A stretch of DNA of 64,000 nucleotides. Source: Flavobacteriales bacterium (GTDB taxonomy: Bacteria; Bacteroidota; Bacteroidia; Flavobacteriales_F; PHOS-HE28). The stretch lies in NCBI GenBank assembly GCA_016712535.1, contig JADJQW010000003.1, positions 124,001 through 188,000 of the forward strand, read 5' to 3'. Made by a program: the position numbers and the translations under genes. The number at the start of each line of letters is the position of its first letter. Positions within the stretch are counted from its first letter, which is position 1. This document shows positions 8,843-18,400 of the stretch, one piece after another. The notes under the pieces were generated by a model. The model was given only the letters and a program-made list of their open reading frames with translations. It was not told the origin of the DNA and did not search any database.

Positions 8843-9806
8843 ATCGCGCGAGCAATTCGGCCGCTGCGGCGAAGGGCGTCATCGTCCCATTGCGCACCGC
8901 CTCACGCAGATCCGGCAGCGCGGCCTGCACGTCGCGATCCCCGGCGAAGGCCTGCTGCAAGCCCTGGGCGACCGCTTGATCGAGCCAATGCAAGGCCTGC
9001 TCGCGCCGCTTCGCGTCAACATATCCGCTCGCTAGGTCTGCTGCGTGGAGCGCTTCGATCCGCTCACCCAATTCATCGATGCCCATGCCGGAGACCGCGC
9101 TGGTGAGCAGCAGTTCGGCCCGGCGGCCGCTGGGGCGCGGCGGGAGAAGCTGGATCGCGCCGAGCAATTCGCGACGTGCCGCCTCGGCCCTGGGCCGTGC
9201 CTCGCCATCGCATTTGGTGAAGGCGATGGCATCGGCCGATTCCATGATGCCGCGCTTGATGCCTTGCAGCTCATCACCGGCGCCTGCGATCAGGAGCAGC
9301 ACGTTGAGGTCGGCGAGCTGGTCCACTTCGAGTTCGTTCTGCCCCGCGCCCACGGTCTCGATCAGGATGCGGTCGTAGCCTGCGGCTTCGCATAGCACGA
9401 TGGCCTCGCGCGTTCGCCGGGCCACGCCCCCGAGCATGCCGCTGGCCGGTGTCGGGCGTATGAAGGCGGCTTCATGCTGCGCTAGGTTCTCCATGCGCGT
9501 CTTGTCGCCCAGTATGCTCCCGCCGCTGCGCGCGCTGCTCGGGTCGATGGCCAGCACCGCAACGCGATGGCCCTGCCCGATGAGCCGCATGCCCAGCGCA
9601 TCGATCAAGGTGCTCTTGCCCACGCCGGGTATGCCGGTGATGCCCACCCGCAGCGCCTTGCCGCCCGAAGGGAGGCAGGCTTCGATCAGTTGCTGCGCGG
9701 CCTCCGCATCCGTTGAGCGGCTGCTCTCGATCAAGGTGATGGCCCTGGCCAGTGCCGCGCGATCGCCGAGGCGCAGCGCGTTCAGGAGCTCAAGTTGCCC
9801 CGGCAT
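8814..9806 (-). CDS. meaB: Methylmalonyl-CoA mutase-associated GTPase MeaB
   Basis: The 330-residue P-loop GTPase has Walker A GIPGVGKSTLIDALG, VAVLAIDPSSARSGGSILGD, the ETVGAGQNELEV block, and AFTKCDG in the place of the G4 base-recognition motif. It chaperones adenosylcobalamin loading and repair of methylmalonyl-CoA mutase, so the host probably has a B12-dependent mutase elsewhere. The ATG at 9806 follows the stop of the upstream secreted-protein gene by two bases (TGA-cg-ATG), which favours it over a start 11 codons upstream. Confidence 0.9.
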   Translation of the reverse strand: MPGQLELLNALRLGDRAALARAITLIESSRSTDAEAAQQLIEACLPSGGKALRVGITGIPGVGKSTLIDALGMRLIGQGHRVAVLAIDPSSARSGGSILGDKTRMENLAQHEAAFIRPTPASGMLGGVARRTREAIVLCEAAGYDRILIETVGAGQNELEVDQLADLNVLLLIAGAGDELQGIKRGIMESADAIAFTKCDGEARPRAEAARRELLGAIQLLPPRPSGRRAELLLTSAVSGMGIDELGERIEALHAADLASGYVDAKRREQALHWLDQAVAQGLQQAFAGDRDVQAALPDLREAVRNGTMTPFAAAAELLARFRKGGAPRP

Positions 9807-9808
9807 CG

Positions 9809-10378
9809 TCAATAGCCCTTCTGATAATTGTCCACCCACTCCGGGTCGCCGATGTCGTGCAGCAGCCGGAAAAGGTCCTCGCCGCAGGCCAGGTCCGTGA
9901 GCCGATGCAGTCCATAGCCGGAGAGCAGCAGCATCTGGCGCGGGCTGGGCTGCGTGCGGCTCTCGGCCCAGCCTTGCCCGTGCTGCGCACCGCTCGGATC
10001 CTTGAAGGGGTATTCCCAGAAGCGCAGTTTCCAGAGCTCATCGAATACGCCGCAGTCGCTCACCGTGCGGGTGCCGTCGTCCAGCTCCGGCGGCAGCAGG
10101 CAGCCATCGACGCCGTACTTGCGGAACAGGTTGATGCGGCTCGGATTGGCCTTGCTCGGCACCGCCCCTTGCGCCTCCATCATGAACTGCCCGCGCGAGA
10201 TCGGCTGCACCTCGATCACCTTGCCCTCGAACTCCTTCACCACGAAGAGCGTGAAGAGCTCGCTGTTCATGCCCGTCATCAGGCTCATGCCGAAGGAGTA
10301 AGTGGCCACCGGCGTGGGCGCTGGCCCAGCACTTCCTGCGAGCAGGGGGAAAAGGAGCGCCGCCGCTGCCGTTCTCAT
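9809..10378 (-). CDS. Uncharacterised secreted protein upstream of meaB
   Basis: The 189-residue protein starts MRTAAAALLFPLLAGSAG, a signal peptide of about 20 residues, and is not recognised otherwise. The mature part is mixed alpha/beta and contains a Trp-rich stretch (ELWKLRFWEYPF) and two to three Cys (DGCLLPPE, SDCGVFDE, LACGEDLF) that could form disulphides. It is separated from meaB by two bases, so the two are probably co-transcribed even though one is exported and the other is a cytoplasmic GTPase chaperone. ATG 10378 is preferred to a GTG one codon earlier. Confidence 0.75.
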   Translation of the reverse strand: MRTAAAALLFPLLAGSAGPAPTPVATYSFGMSLMTGMNSELFTLFVVKEFEGKVIEVQPISRGQFMMEAQGAVPSKANPSRINLFRKYGVDGCLLPPELDDGTRTVSDCGVFDELWKLRFWEYPFKDPSGAQHGQGWAESRTQPSPRQMLLLSGYGLHRLTDLACGEDLFRLLHDIGDPEWVDNYQKGY

Positions 10379-10397
10379 CACGCGTTGTTCAGGCGTG

Positions 10398-10405
10398 AAA
10401 AGGTA
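10398..10405 (-). promoter_or_regulatory. Putative -7 element for the secreted protein/meaB operon
   Basis: Minus-strand TACCTTTT lies 20 bases before ATG 10378 and fits TAnnTTTG in seven of eight positions. No convincing -33 element was seen. Confidence 0.3.
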
Positions 10406-10438
10406 CGGCGGCGGCGGCGGATGCTTCTTTCCTTCCGA

Positions 10439-13400
10439 TCAGTGCTTCACGAATCGCTTGCGGCCGATCTCCTCCGCGCCTTGCTGCAGCACGAGCATGT
10501 ATGCGCCGCTCTCCAGCGCACCGGTGCCGATCTGCAATTGCTGCGTGCCGCCGGCAGAGGCTAATGTCCCGGCCATCGCGATACGGCCAGAGGCATCGAG
10601 CATGCGCCAGGTGATCGTGCCCTCGCCGGCGCCATCGAGCGCGATGAAGAGCTCGTCGCGCACCGGATTCGGGAACACTTGCAGCAGCGCATCCTTTGGC
10701 TTGAAGTACACCGGAACGGAATGCGTCAGCTCGCTGGTGCCATCATCATCCACCTGCAGGAGGCGGTAGTAGGAGTAGCCCATGAGCGGCTTCGGGTCCA
10801 CGAAGGCGTACTCCGTGGTGGTCGATGCCGTGCCACTGGCCTGCACGCGCCCGATGGTCTCGAAGTTCGAGTTGTCGCTGGAGCGCTGCACATCGAACCA
10901 GGCGGCATTCAGCTCGCTCGCCGTGCTCCACTTCACGTCCACCTGCGCCTCGCGGGCGTAGGCATTGAAGTCGAGGAACTCAACCGGCAGCCAGCAATCG
11001 ATGGTGCCGCTGGTCCACGTGAGCGTGAGCAGCGCTTGGTTCTGCGTGTAGTTGCTCACGAAGAGCACGAAGATGTCGCCCGCTGTCGCGGTGATGCCGG
11101 GCACCCAGCCATCGCCCGCCACGGTCTCGGTGCCGATGGTAGCGGTGGCCTGGAATTGCGGCGGTGAATACACCGGGTGGCCGATGCCCGTGGCGTAGCT
11201 GCCCGTGGCCGCGAAGGTGTTCGCGGCGCTGGCGAAGGAGCAGCGCTTCGGCGCCGTGGTCATCAGGTCGCACATCTGCGGCACGGTCTGACTGGGACTG
11301 AAGGGCCCCCACACCGCGAAGTTCACATCGGTGTTGGCGATGCTCGGCGCGATGCTGAAGCCGATGCTCGGCGTGGCGCCTGCGCGGAAGGTGTACCATT
11401 CGCCCGGACGCTCGTAGATGCCCACGCAGCCGCTGTTCGCCGGCGTCAGGTTGCCCACGCTGCCGTTGTTCGTCGGCGTCATCTGCACGACCGCGTTGTC
11501 GCACAGGATCGTGGCGCCGGGGCAGTCCTCATTCGGCGGAGGGATCACGTTGGAGCAGTTCACGCCGGTGAGATTGATCGTGCCCGGCACGGCGGGCATC
11601 GCGCTCGCGTACATCGAGTACGACTGGCCCACCAGATCGAAGGTCCAGTAGTTGTCCTGCGGGAAGTAACCCGCACCGTTGTACGTGATGGTGATGTTGT
11701 CGCCGTTGTTGGCGCTGATGAGCACCTGCTGGAACTGTCCGGTCGGCACCGTGTACGTGGTCGGTGTTCCGCCGTTGATGGTCACCGTGATCGACGATCC
11801 GCCCCAGCCGTCGCCGAAGATGTCATACATCCGCAAGGCGAAGATGCATGCCGCACTCGGGTTGAAGGAGGTCTGGCAGGAGATCAATGCCGACCAGCCC
11901 GGATTGTTGAAGATGTCGTCGCTGGTCATGGCAATCGTCAGGCAGCCGCTGGGGTGCGTGCTGGTGAACGATCCCGGATTGGCGTTGCCCGTGAAGCCGC
12001 CAGCGCCGAGGGTCCAATTACACCATCCAGCGGGCGCGCCACAGAAGGGCAGTCCATTTCCGCTGAGCCATTGCGTGCCGTTGGCATTGTTCGGCGAGAC
12101 CACCGGCCCGTTGTAGAGGTACATGTTGTCCCAGCCGAGCTCCAGGTTGAATGTGAGGAAATTGATGGTCACCGCGTCACCGGCGATCTGCGGGCAATAG
12201 GTCTGCCACCACGCATTCACCCCGGGTGTTCCGCCGAAATTCGGTGATCCAGGCGGGATGGTCCCACCACCGCCGATGCAGGTGTAGGGCCAGCAATTGT
12301 TGCCACCGAAGTTGTTCGGGTTCTGGTTGATGGCGTCCGCATAGTTCCCGTTCGGCCCACCGGGGTCATAGACCGTGGTGCCGCAAATGCCGCTTGGCGG
12401 CGGCGGCGGTGGCGGTGGCGGTTGCGGAAGCCCGCATCGGATGATGGCCGACCATCCGTTGCCAAGCACGCTGAAGTCTGAGGTCCAGCGGATGGTGAGG
12501 CAACCTCCGTTGATCAAGGTGCCAGAGAAGGTGCCCGGCGCCACCGCACCACTGAACGGACCGCCGATGATCGGTGAAGCGATCGTTGGGCCATTGAACA
12601 CAGTTAGGAAGTCGAAGTTGGCTTCAGTCTGGAAGGAGGTGAAGGTGAGCGTGATCACCTCGCCTGGGGTAGAAGGGCAGAAGGTGTAGGTGCTGAACTC
12701 GTTGTTCACGTATTGCCCGGCGGCGCCACCGCTGTCGAAGAAGTTGCTGCCCGAGATCACCAGTGGGGTGCCCGCAGGGGTAGTGGTGTGGCAAGGCCCG
12801 GGTGCAGGCTGAATGGGCGGTCCACAGCTCACGCTGATCACCCAGCCCGTGCTCACCACGCTGCCGTTCGAGGTGAAGCGGATGGTGAGGCAGCCACCTG
12901 CGGCAGACGATACCAAGCCCGGTGGCAAGGCCCCGCCGGAAAAGGCGCCCAACACCGGCGATGCGATGGACGGGCCGTTGTAGACCGTGAGGAAGTCGGC
13001 GTTCAGCTGCGTGCTGAAGGAGGTGAAGTCAATGGCGACCACATCACCAGGGTTCACCGGGCAGAAGGTTTGCTCGAATACTTCGTTGTTGCCATAGTTG
13101 CCCAAGGGGCCACCGCTATCCGCGCTGTTCAGGTCGCATCCGAAAATGGGCGCAGCTGCGGTCTGGCGTGCGCAGATGTTGAACTGGCCCACGTTGCCGG
13201 TCTGGCGCCAGACGCGCACATACACCGTGCTGCCCGGCGCAAGGCCCGCGAAGAGCTGTTGCGGCATGGCAGCGCCAAAGGAACTGCCGCCCACCTGGCA
13301 GTTGATCGGCGGCACCAAGGAGAGGTTCGCCGGGGCGCAACCACCGCTGGTGGTGTACAGCGCCAGCGCGCCATCGGTCATGCTCACGCCCTGCGTGTTG

Positions 13401-15082
13401 ATCTCGACCTGGCCGTTCGGCGGCACCACCACCGTGAACCACACATCATTCTGCACAGGCCCGCCACAAGGCGGCACGGCCACGCCAGCGGTGAGGCCAG
13501 CGCCTTCGTTGGTCGTTGGGATCAGGTTGCAGCTGAGGCTCGTGGGCAAGGGGATTGCGCCGCATGGATCGTCGTTGGGCGGCGGCAAATTCTCCGTGGC
13601 GCAGATGCTGAAGGTGCCGCTCACGTTCGCCCCCTGCGGCCAAACGCGGATGTAGATCGTCTCGCCCGGCACCAAGGGCGGAGCGATGGCCGGAATCGTG
13701 GTCTGGCTGTTGATCCGGGGCATGTTGTTCACCGGAGCGAACTGGTTGTCGTTGCACGCAATCGGGGTCATGGTGCCACTGAATCCCGGTGGATTGCACA
13801 CCGACCCGCCCACGCTGAGGCGGTACCAGGCCATGGCCATATCCGTGAGCGTGCCCGAGAAGGTGTTCACGGTGAAGGCGCCGGTGGCGGGCACCGTTAC
13901 GGCGAACCAGACATCGTTGTTGATGGCGCCGCCGCAGGTGGGTGCGCCCACGGTTACGCCGGGAGGCGTGGTGTTGGTAGCGAACTCCGTGTTGTAGGTC
14001 TGCGACGCGCACACCGCCGGCGTGGGAAGGTTGAAGGCGCCGCACGGCAGATCATTGAACGGCGGCGTGGGCTCGAATGCGCAGATGTTGAAGGTGCCCA
14101 TGTTGCCGACGAAACTGTTCGGCCAGAGGCGGATGTATACCGTGCTGCCGGGAACCACCAGGCCGCTCACATCCAGCAGCGGTGTTGGTCCGGCGCTGCA
14201 CGCCACTACGCTCCAGCTTGCCAAGGGAGCGTTGCAGGCAGGTGTATTGTAAACCGCCATGCCCAAGCTGGTAGCGCTGACCAGAGCCGTCTGAATGCGC
14301 AGGTTCCCGCTGGCAGGCACCACAACGCTGTACCAGACATCGCGCCCGAAGTAAGCGCCGCAACCTGGGTTCGGAATGCCGGCCTCAGTGCTGCCCCAAA
14401 CCGCCGAACCCGCTTGGAAGTTGCAGCTGATTGGCAAGGGACCTCCAAAGGCGATGGCCGTGCAGGGCGTATCGTTCGGTGGAGGAGTGGGAAGGCTGCA
14501 GGTGATGTTGAGCGTGCCGCACAGAGCCGCATTCACTACACAGGGATTCTGGAACACGCGGAACCGGTAAATGCCAGCGGTCTGCGGGCTGAACGTGAGC
14601 TGCGCAGGGCCGTTGGGCGTGCCGCAGCCGTCGTTGTCGAAGGCGGGCCCGAAATAGCCGACTGCGACCGCTGCGAAGGCGGTGCTGGTGATGCTCAGTG
14701 AGAAGTTGTTCGCGGGGGCGCTGGTGCAGAGGCTGAATGTGTACAGGTTGCCGGAGCACATGTAGATCTGCGAATAGTTATTGCCGCAAATCGGGACCGT
14801 GAAAGTGGCTGGGCAGACGGCGCAGGCACTGGTGATGGGAACTCCGAAGCTACCCGTGGGTGGATAGTTATTGGGATACATTGGTGGACCAGGTGGCACC
14901 ACCGCTGGCAGCCAGGCCCCATTGGCCACAGGTGCGGTGGCGCCCATGGCCGTGCCCGTGCATTGCGCCTGAGCCGTTGTGGTCGGTGCGGCCGCCCACG
15001 CGATTCCCAGCACGAGGGTCATGGCCAAGGGTGCCAAGCGCGAGATGAACGACCTGCTACGGAGAGAGTAGGGTTGGGTCAT
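10439..15082 (-). CDS. Giant modular T9SS cargo protein with CUB-like domains
   Basis: The 1547-residue secreted protein has a signal peptide to about residue 40 (cleavage after AQAQ). An N-terminal Cys-rich domain is followed by three PPC-like modules that begin with P-P-x-N-D-x-P-C near residues 200, 340 and 500; each holds a DVWF/Y-x-V-x-V-P block and a YIRxWP/R block. Three CUB-like domains follow near 645, 780 and 905, with DSGG and YNGP motifs. Then come a GDGWGG module (about 1090), an ERPGEWYTF module (about 1220), a fibronectin-like linker (VKWSTASELNAAWF, about 1380), and a type A T9SS sorting domain (VFPNPVRDELFI to KRFVKH). It probably acts on the cell surface in adhesion or matrix binding, but no catalytic motif was found. 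It is the first of four related tandem genes. ATG 15082 gives the signal peptide; the frame is open 55 codons further upstream. Confidence 0.85.
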   Translation of the reverse strand: MTQPYSLRSRSFISRLAPLAMTLVLGIAWAAAPTTTAQAQCTGTAMGATAPVANGAWLPAVVPPGPPMYPNNYPPTGSFGVPITSACAVCPATFTVPICGNNYSQIYMCSGNLYTFSLCTSAPANNFSLSITSTAFAAVAVGYFGPAFDNDGCGTPNGPAQLTFSPQTAGIYRFRVFQNPCVVNAALCGTLNITCSLPTPPPNDTPCTAIAFGGPLPISCNFQAGSAVWGSTEAGIPNPGCGAYFGRDVWYSVVVPASGNLRIQTALVSATSLGMAVYNTPACNAPLASWSVVACSAGPTPLLDVSGLVVPGSTVYIRLWPNSFVGNMGTFNICAFEPTPPFNDLPCGAFNLPTPAVCASQTYNTEFATNTTPPGVTVGAPTCGGAINNDVWFAVTVPATGAFTVNTFSGTLTDMAMAWYRLSVGGSVCNPPGFSGTMTPIACNDNQFAPVNNMPRINSQTTIPAIAPPLVPGETIYIRVWPQGANVSGTFSICATENLPPPNDDPCGAIPLPTSLSCNLIPTTNEGAGLTAGVAVPPCGGPVQNDVWFTVVVPPNGQVEINTQGVSMTDGALALYTTSGGCAPANLSLVPPINCQVGGSSFGAAMPQQLFAGLAPGSTVYVRVWRQTGNVGQFNICARQTAAAPIFGCDLNSADSGGPLGNYGNNEVFEQTFCPVNPGDVVAIDFTSFSTQLNADFLTVYNGPSIASPVLGAFSGGALPPGLVSSAAGGCLTIRFTSNGSVVSTGWVISVSCGPPIQPAPGPCHTTTPAGTPLVISGSNFFDSGGAAGQYVNNEFSTYTFCPSTPGEVITLTFTSFQTEANFDFLTVFNGPTIASPIIGGPFSGAVAPGTFSGTLINGGCLTIRWTSDFSVLGNGWSAIIRCGLPQPPPPPPPPPSGICGTTVYDPGGPNGNYADAINQNPNNFGGNNCWPYTCIGGGGTIPPGSPNFGGTPGVNAWWQTYCPQIAGDAVTINFLTFNLELGWDNMYLYNGPVVSPNNANGTQWLSGNGLPFCGAPAGWCNWTLGAGGFTGNANPGSFTSTHPSGCLTIAMTSDDIFNNPGWSALISCQTSFNPSAACIFALRMYDIFGDGWGGSSITVTINGGTPTTYTVPTGQFQQVLISANNGDNITITYNGAGYFPQDNYWTFDLVGQSYSMYASAMPAVPGTINLTGVNCSNVIPPPNEDCPGATILCDNAVVQMTPTNNGSVGNLTPANSGCVGIYERPGEWYTFRAGATPSIGFSIAPSIANTDVNFAVWGPFSPSQTVPQMCDLMTTAPKRCSFASAANTFAATGSYATGIGHPVYSPPQFQATATIGTETVAGDGWVPGITATAGDIFVLFVSNYTQNQALLTLTWTSGTIDCWLPVEFLDFNAYAREAQVDVKWSTASELNAAWFDVQRSSDNSNFETIGRVQASGTASTTTEYAFVDPKPLMGYSYYRLLQVDDDGTSELTHSVPVYFKPKDALLQVFPNPVRDELFIALDGAGEGTITWRMLDASGRIAMAGTLASAGGTQQLQIGTGALESGAYMLVLQQGAEEIGRKRFVKH
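12396..12421 (-). repeat. GGC/GGT triplet run encoding a polyproline hinge
   Basis: A run of GGC and GGT triplets on the plus strand reads as about ten consecutive prolines in the giant protein, between the second and third CUB-like domains. The run is a likely rigid spacer and a candidate slippage tract. Confidence 0.8.
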
Positions 15083-15131
15083 GCGGATGAGTCTGAAGGG
15101 GTTCCTGAATCGCGTCGGAACATTCGGGGGT

Positions 15132-15159
15132 GAATATACCAGCGGTCTAATGTTAACAA
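15132..15159 (-). promoter_or_regulatory. Putative Bacteroidota-type promoter of the first giant gene
   Basis: On the minus strand TTG (15157-15159) is followed after 18 bases by TATATTC (15132-15138), close to the TTG-N19-TAnnTTTG architecture, and lies 50 bases before ATG 15082. The surrounding bases are AT-rich compared with the rest of the window. Confidence 0.4.
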
Positions 15160-15384
15160 CCGTCGAGCGCTGTGTTCGGTTCGCGCCAATTCTGCGGGGG
15201 GCTTTGAGCGCCAACGGCCTGGAGGCGAGTCTGGTGTTCCCAGCCAAGGGACGGAGAGGGGCGTTCGCGGTTGCCCTCTGGTGGATAACTGGCCATGGCG
15301 AACGAACGCCATCTCCCTGTGCTGGCCCAAGTGGGATGGGGTATCCGGGCTACGTCCTTCCATTCACGCTCGAGCCGAAATGAA

Positions 15385-15416
15385 CAAAGCCCGGCTGCAT
15401 CTGCAGCCGGGCTTTG
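15385..15416 (-). terminator. Strong hairpin after the 15438-18908 gene
   Basis: A perfect 15-base inverted repeat, CAAAGCCCGGCTGCA and its complement, is separated by two bases and lies 22 bases past the stop codon. On the minus strand the downstream arm ends in TTTG and is followed by TTCATTT. It probably ends the small-protein/giant-protein transcript; near symmetry would also block transcription from the other strand. Confidence 0.75.
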
Positions 15417-15437
15417 CCGTGGATCAGGCTTGGGAGC

Positions 15438-18400
15438 CTACCGTTTCACGAAGCGTGCGTGGCCAAGCATGCCGCCACGCTCATCCATGAGCTCGATTAG
15501 GTAGCTGCCCGCATCCATGGTCAAGGGCAATTCCACCTGGTTCATGCCAGCGGTGGTGCTGGTGCGGCCCCATGCCACTGCGCGCCCGCTGGCATCCACG
15601 ATCCGCCAACTGGCTTGACTTTCGTTCGGCGACTCGAAGCTGGCCCACAGGCTCTCACCGGCCGGGTTGGGGTACACCATGAGTGTGCCGCCGGCCCGCA
15701 TCATCACCGAAACCACAGGCGAGAGCTGGCCATCGCCATTGGTGGCGATCTGCTCCACGCGGTAATAATTCAAGCCGTTCACGGGCTGCTTGTCCACGAA
15801 GGCGTATCCCGTCGGTGCGCTGCTCGTGCCTGCGGCCTGAACCGTGCCGATGGGGCGGAAGGCCGTGCCATCCTCCGAGCGGTCCACGCGGAAATAATCG
15901 CTGTGCTGCTCGCTGGCGGTGAGCCAGCTCACCAGCACCTCAGGGCCTTGAGCCTCGGCCTTCAGATCCAGCCATTCCACCGGCAGCAGGTTGCAATCGA
16001 GGATCGTGTTCGGCGTGTTGTTCCAGTTCAAGGTGAACGAGAGGCCGTTCATCGAGTAGTTGTCGATGTACAGGAGATAGGTCTGGTTGGCCAGCACAGG
16101 CACTGCGCTGGAGAACGGCGGGCCGCCGGCTCCTTCGGTTGCGTTCAGCGCCGTGGTGCTCAGTCCGGTGGTATTCGCCACAGCCGACCAGTTGCAACGG
16201 ATAGGCGGGGTGGCAGGCGGGCAAGGCGGGGTGCCTGCGTAGGGACCCCACAGGGCGAAGTCGTAGTCCGTTCCGGGGGTCACTGACACGTTGAAGGCGA
16301 TGGTGCCCGCGGCATTGGTGGTGAAGCGCAGCCAGACGCCCTGCCGCTCGTTGGCCAGCATGCACCCGCGGTTCGCGGGATTCAGGTCCTGTGAGTTGCC
16401 GAAGTTGCCCGGCGCGAAGGTGAAGGCCTGCGCGTTGCAGATCTGCTGCGCGCCGATGCAGTCCGAGATGGGCGCTGGTGGCACATTGCAGGTGCTGTTC
16501 ACCGTGAACACATGGTTCAGGCCGCTGGCCGGCGGGTTGGCACTGGCGAACATGGTGAAGCCGTTGTTCGCGAGCAGGCTGTAGGACACCTGGTTCTGGA
16601 AGCCACCGGCGGGCGTGTACGAGATCGTGACGTTCGCACCGAGCGGCGCGCTGAAGACCACGGTGCTCAGGGAGCCGAACACCGTGTAGTTGGTGCAGGA
16701 GGCGTTGATGCACACGGTCACGAAGCCGCCGTTCCAGCCATCACCGGCACTGTCCTGCAAGCGCAGCGTGTAGGCGCATGGCGCAGGGGTGGCCGGGTTG
16801 CGGGCACAGAGCAGGAAGTTGCCGTCGTTGCCGGACTGGCGCCACACGCGGATGTAAACCGTTGCGCCCGGCGTAAGGCCCGTGACCGTGCTGGTGGGCA
16901 TGGCGCCGCCATTGGTGCTGCCACCCACTGAGCAGCCGCCATTGCCGGCCGGGACCTGCGTCAGGCTCAGGTTGTTGCCGGCGCATGTGCCGGTGCCTGT
17001 GTACACGGCATAGCCGCCATCGGTCATCTGCATGTCATCGGTGTCGAGCACCAATTGGCCGCTGGCGGGAACGGTGGCCGTGAACCACACGTCGCTGTTG
17101 TAGGGGCCGCCATTGCAGCTCGGGTTCGGGATGCTGAGCACGCTGGGCGCGGTGCCGCCGGTGATGGTGGCGAACTGCGTGGAGTAGGGCGCCTGGAAGT
17201 AGCAGCCGCTGTTCACCTGGAGCGCGAGCGCGCCGCACGGGTTGTCGTTCGGCGGCGGCACGTTCTGCACCGCGCAGATGCTGGCTGTTCCGAAGGCGGT
17301 GGTCTTGTTCCACATCCGGATGTAATAGGTCAAGCCTGGGGTGCCGCCGATCGTCAGGTTGGGCATGGTGCTCGCCCCGAAGTTGTCGTTGCAGCCTACT
17401 TCAGCGAGTGTCACCGCGCCTTGCGTGGCGCAATTGGTGGTCATCGTGCCGGAACTGACGGTGTACACCGACATGGCCATGTCGCTGAGCGTGCCGGCCT
17501 GGGTGTTGATCGTCATGGATCCCGTGGCGGGCATCACCGCTGCGAACCAGACATCGCCGCCGGCCAGCGGGGTGCCGCAGCTTGGAGCGGGAGCGGTGTA
17601 GAGCGGGGGCAGTGCTGTTGCGTTCTGCGTGCTGAATGGCGTAAGACCACAAGACGTGGGCACAGGCAAGGCATAGGGTCCGGTGGCTCCGCACGGGCTG
17701 TCGTTGGGCGGTGGGATGGGCTCGTAGGCGCAGAGCTGGAAACTGCCCATGTTGGGCGCGCCGGTCTGCGGCCAAACGCGGATATAGACCGTGGTGCCTC
17801 CGGCGAGGCCGCTGAGCGAGACGAAGTCGTTGCAATTGCAGCTGTTCGCAACGATGGTGAGCGCGCCCGGTACGCCGGTGTACACAGCGAAGGCGATGTT
17901 CTGTGCGCTGATCTCCTGCAGGATCACCGAGAGGTTGCCGCTGGCCGGAACACCCACGCTGTACCACACATCGTAGCCGCTGTAGGAACCCGATGCAGTG
18001 GCGCAGCCTCCCGTGGTGCAACCGCTGGGCGTGCCTGCCGATTGCGTGGCCCATGCCACGCTGCCACCCACCATGGTGCAGGTGGTGGGTGCCGGCGAAC
18101 CCAAGCTGGTGGCGTTCGCAGGCTCATCATTCAAAGGCGGTGGAGGCACCGGGTTGCAGGCGATCTGCACCGTGCCGCATTGCGCGCTCACCGAGCAGGT
18201 GTTGTTCCAGAGGCGAATCCGGAAATTGCCGGTGACCGACGGAGCGTAGGTGATCGTGGCATGGCCTCCGGCGGTGCCGCAGCCGTCATCGTTCCAGGAG
18301 GGTGGTGTGACCGTGGCCAGCGCCGTGCCCGCAGTCGTGGTGATGGCCAGCGAAGAATTCCATGCGGTGGCGGCACCGCACATGGAAATGGTGTACACGT

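Larger units (their letters stand above)
15083..15437. other. 355-base intergenic region between two giant T9SS genes
   Basis: No convincing gene is present. It contains the promoter-like pair upstream of the 10439-15082 gene and the terminator hairpin of the 15438-18908 gene, listed separately. Short open frames here have no recognisable features and poor codon structure. Confidence 0.7.

Noticed and set aside
10405..10421. Short GGC run between two genes
   Set aside because: Only about five triplets, no coding or regulatory context; likely compositional.
11177..12247. 356-codon plus-strand open frame
   Set aside because: Antisense to the CUB and GDGWGG modules of the giant protein; no start context or motifs.
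12713..14701. 662-codon plus-strand open frame opposite the giant gene
   Set aside because: Antisense shadow of repetitive modules; composition is rich in Arg, Ala, His and Gly without motifs.
15151..15160. GTTAAC-containing motif also seen near 19430 and 27355
   Set aside because: The copies lie in opposite orientations relative to the downstream genes and GTTAAC is palindromic, so a common regulator is not supported.
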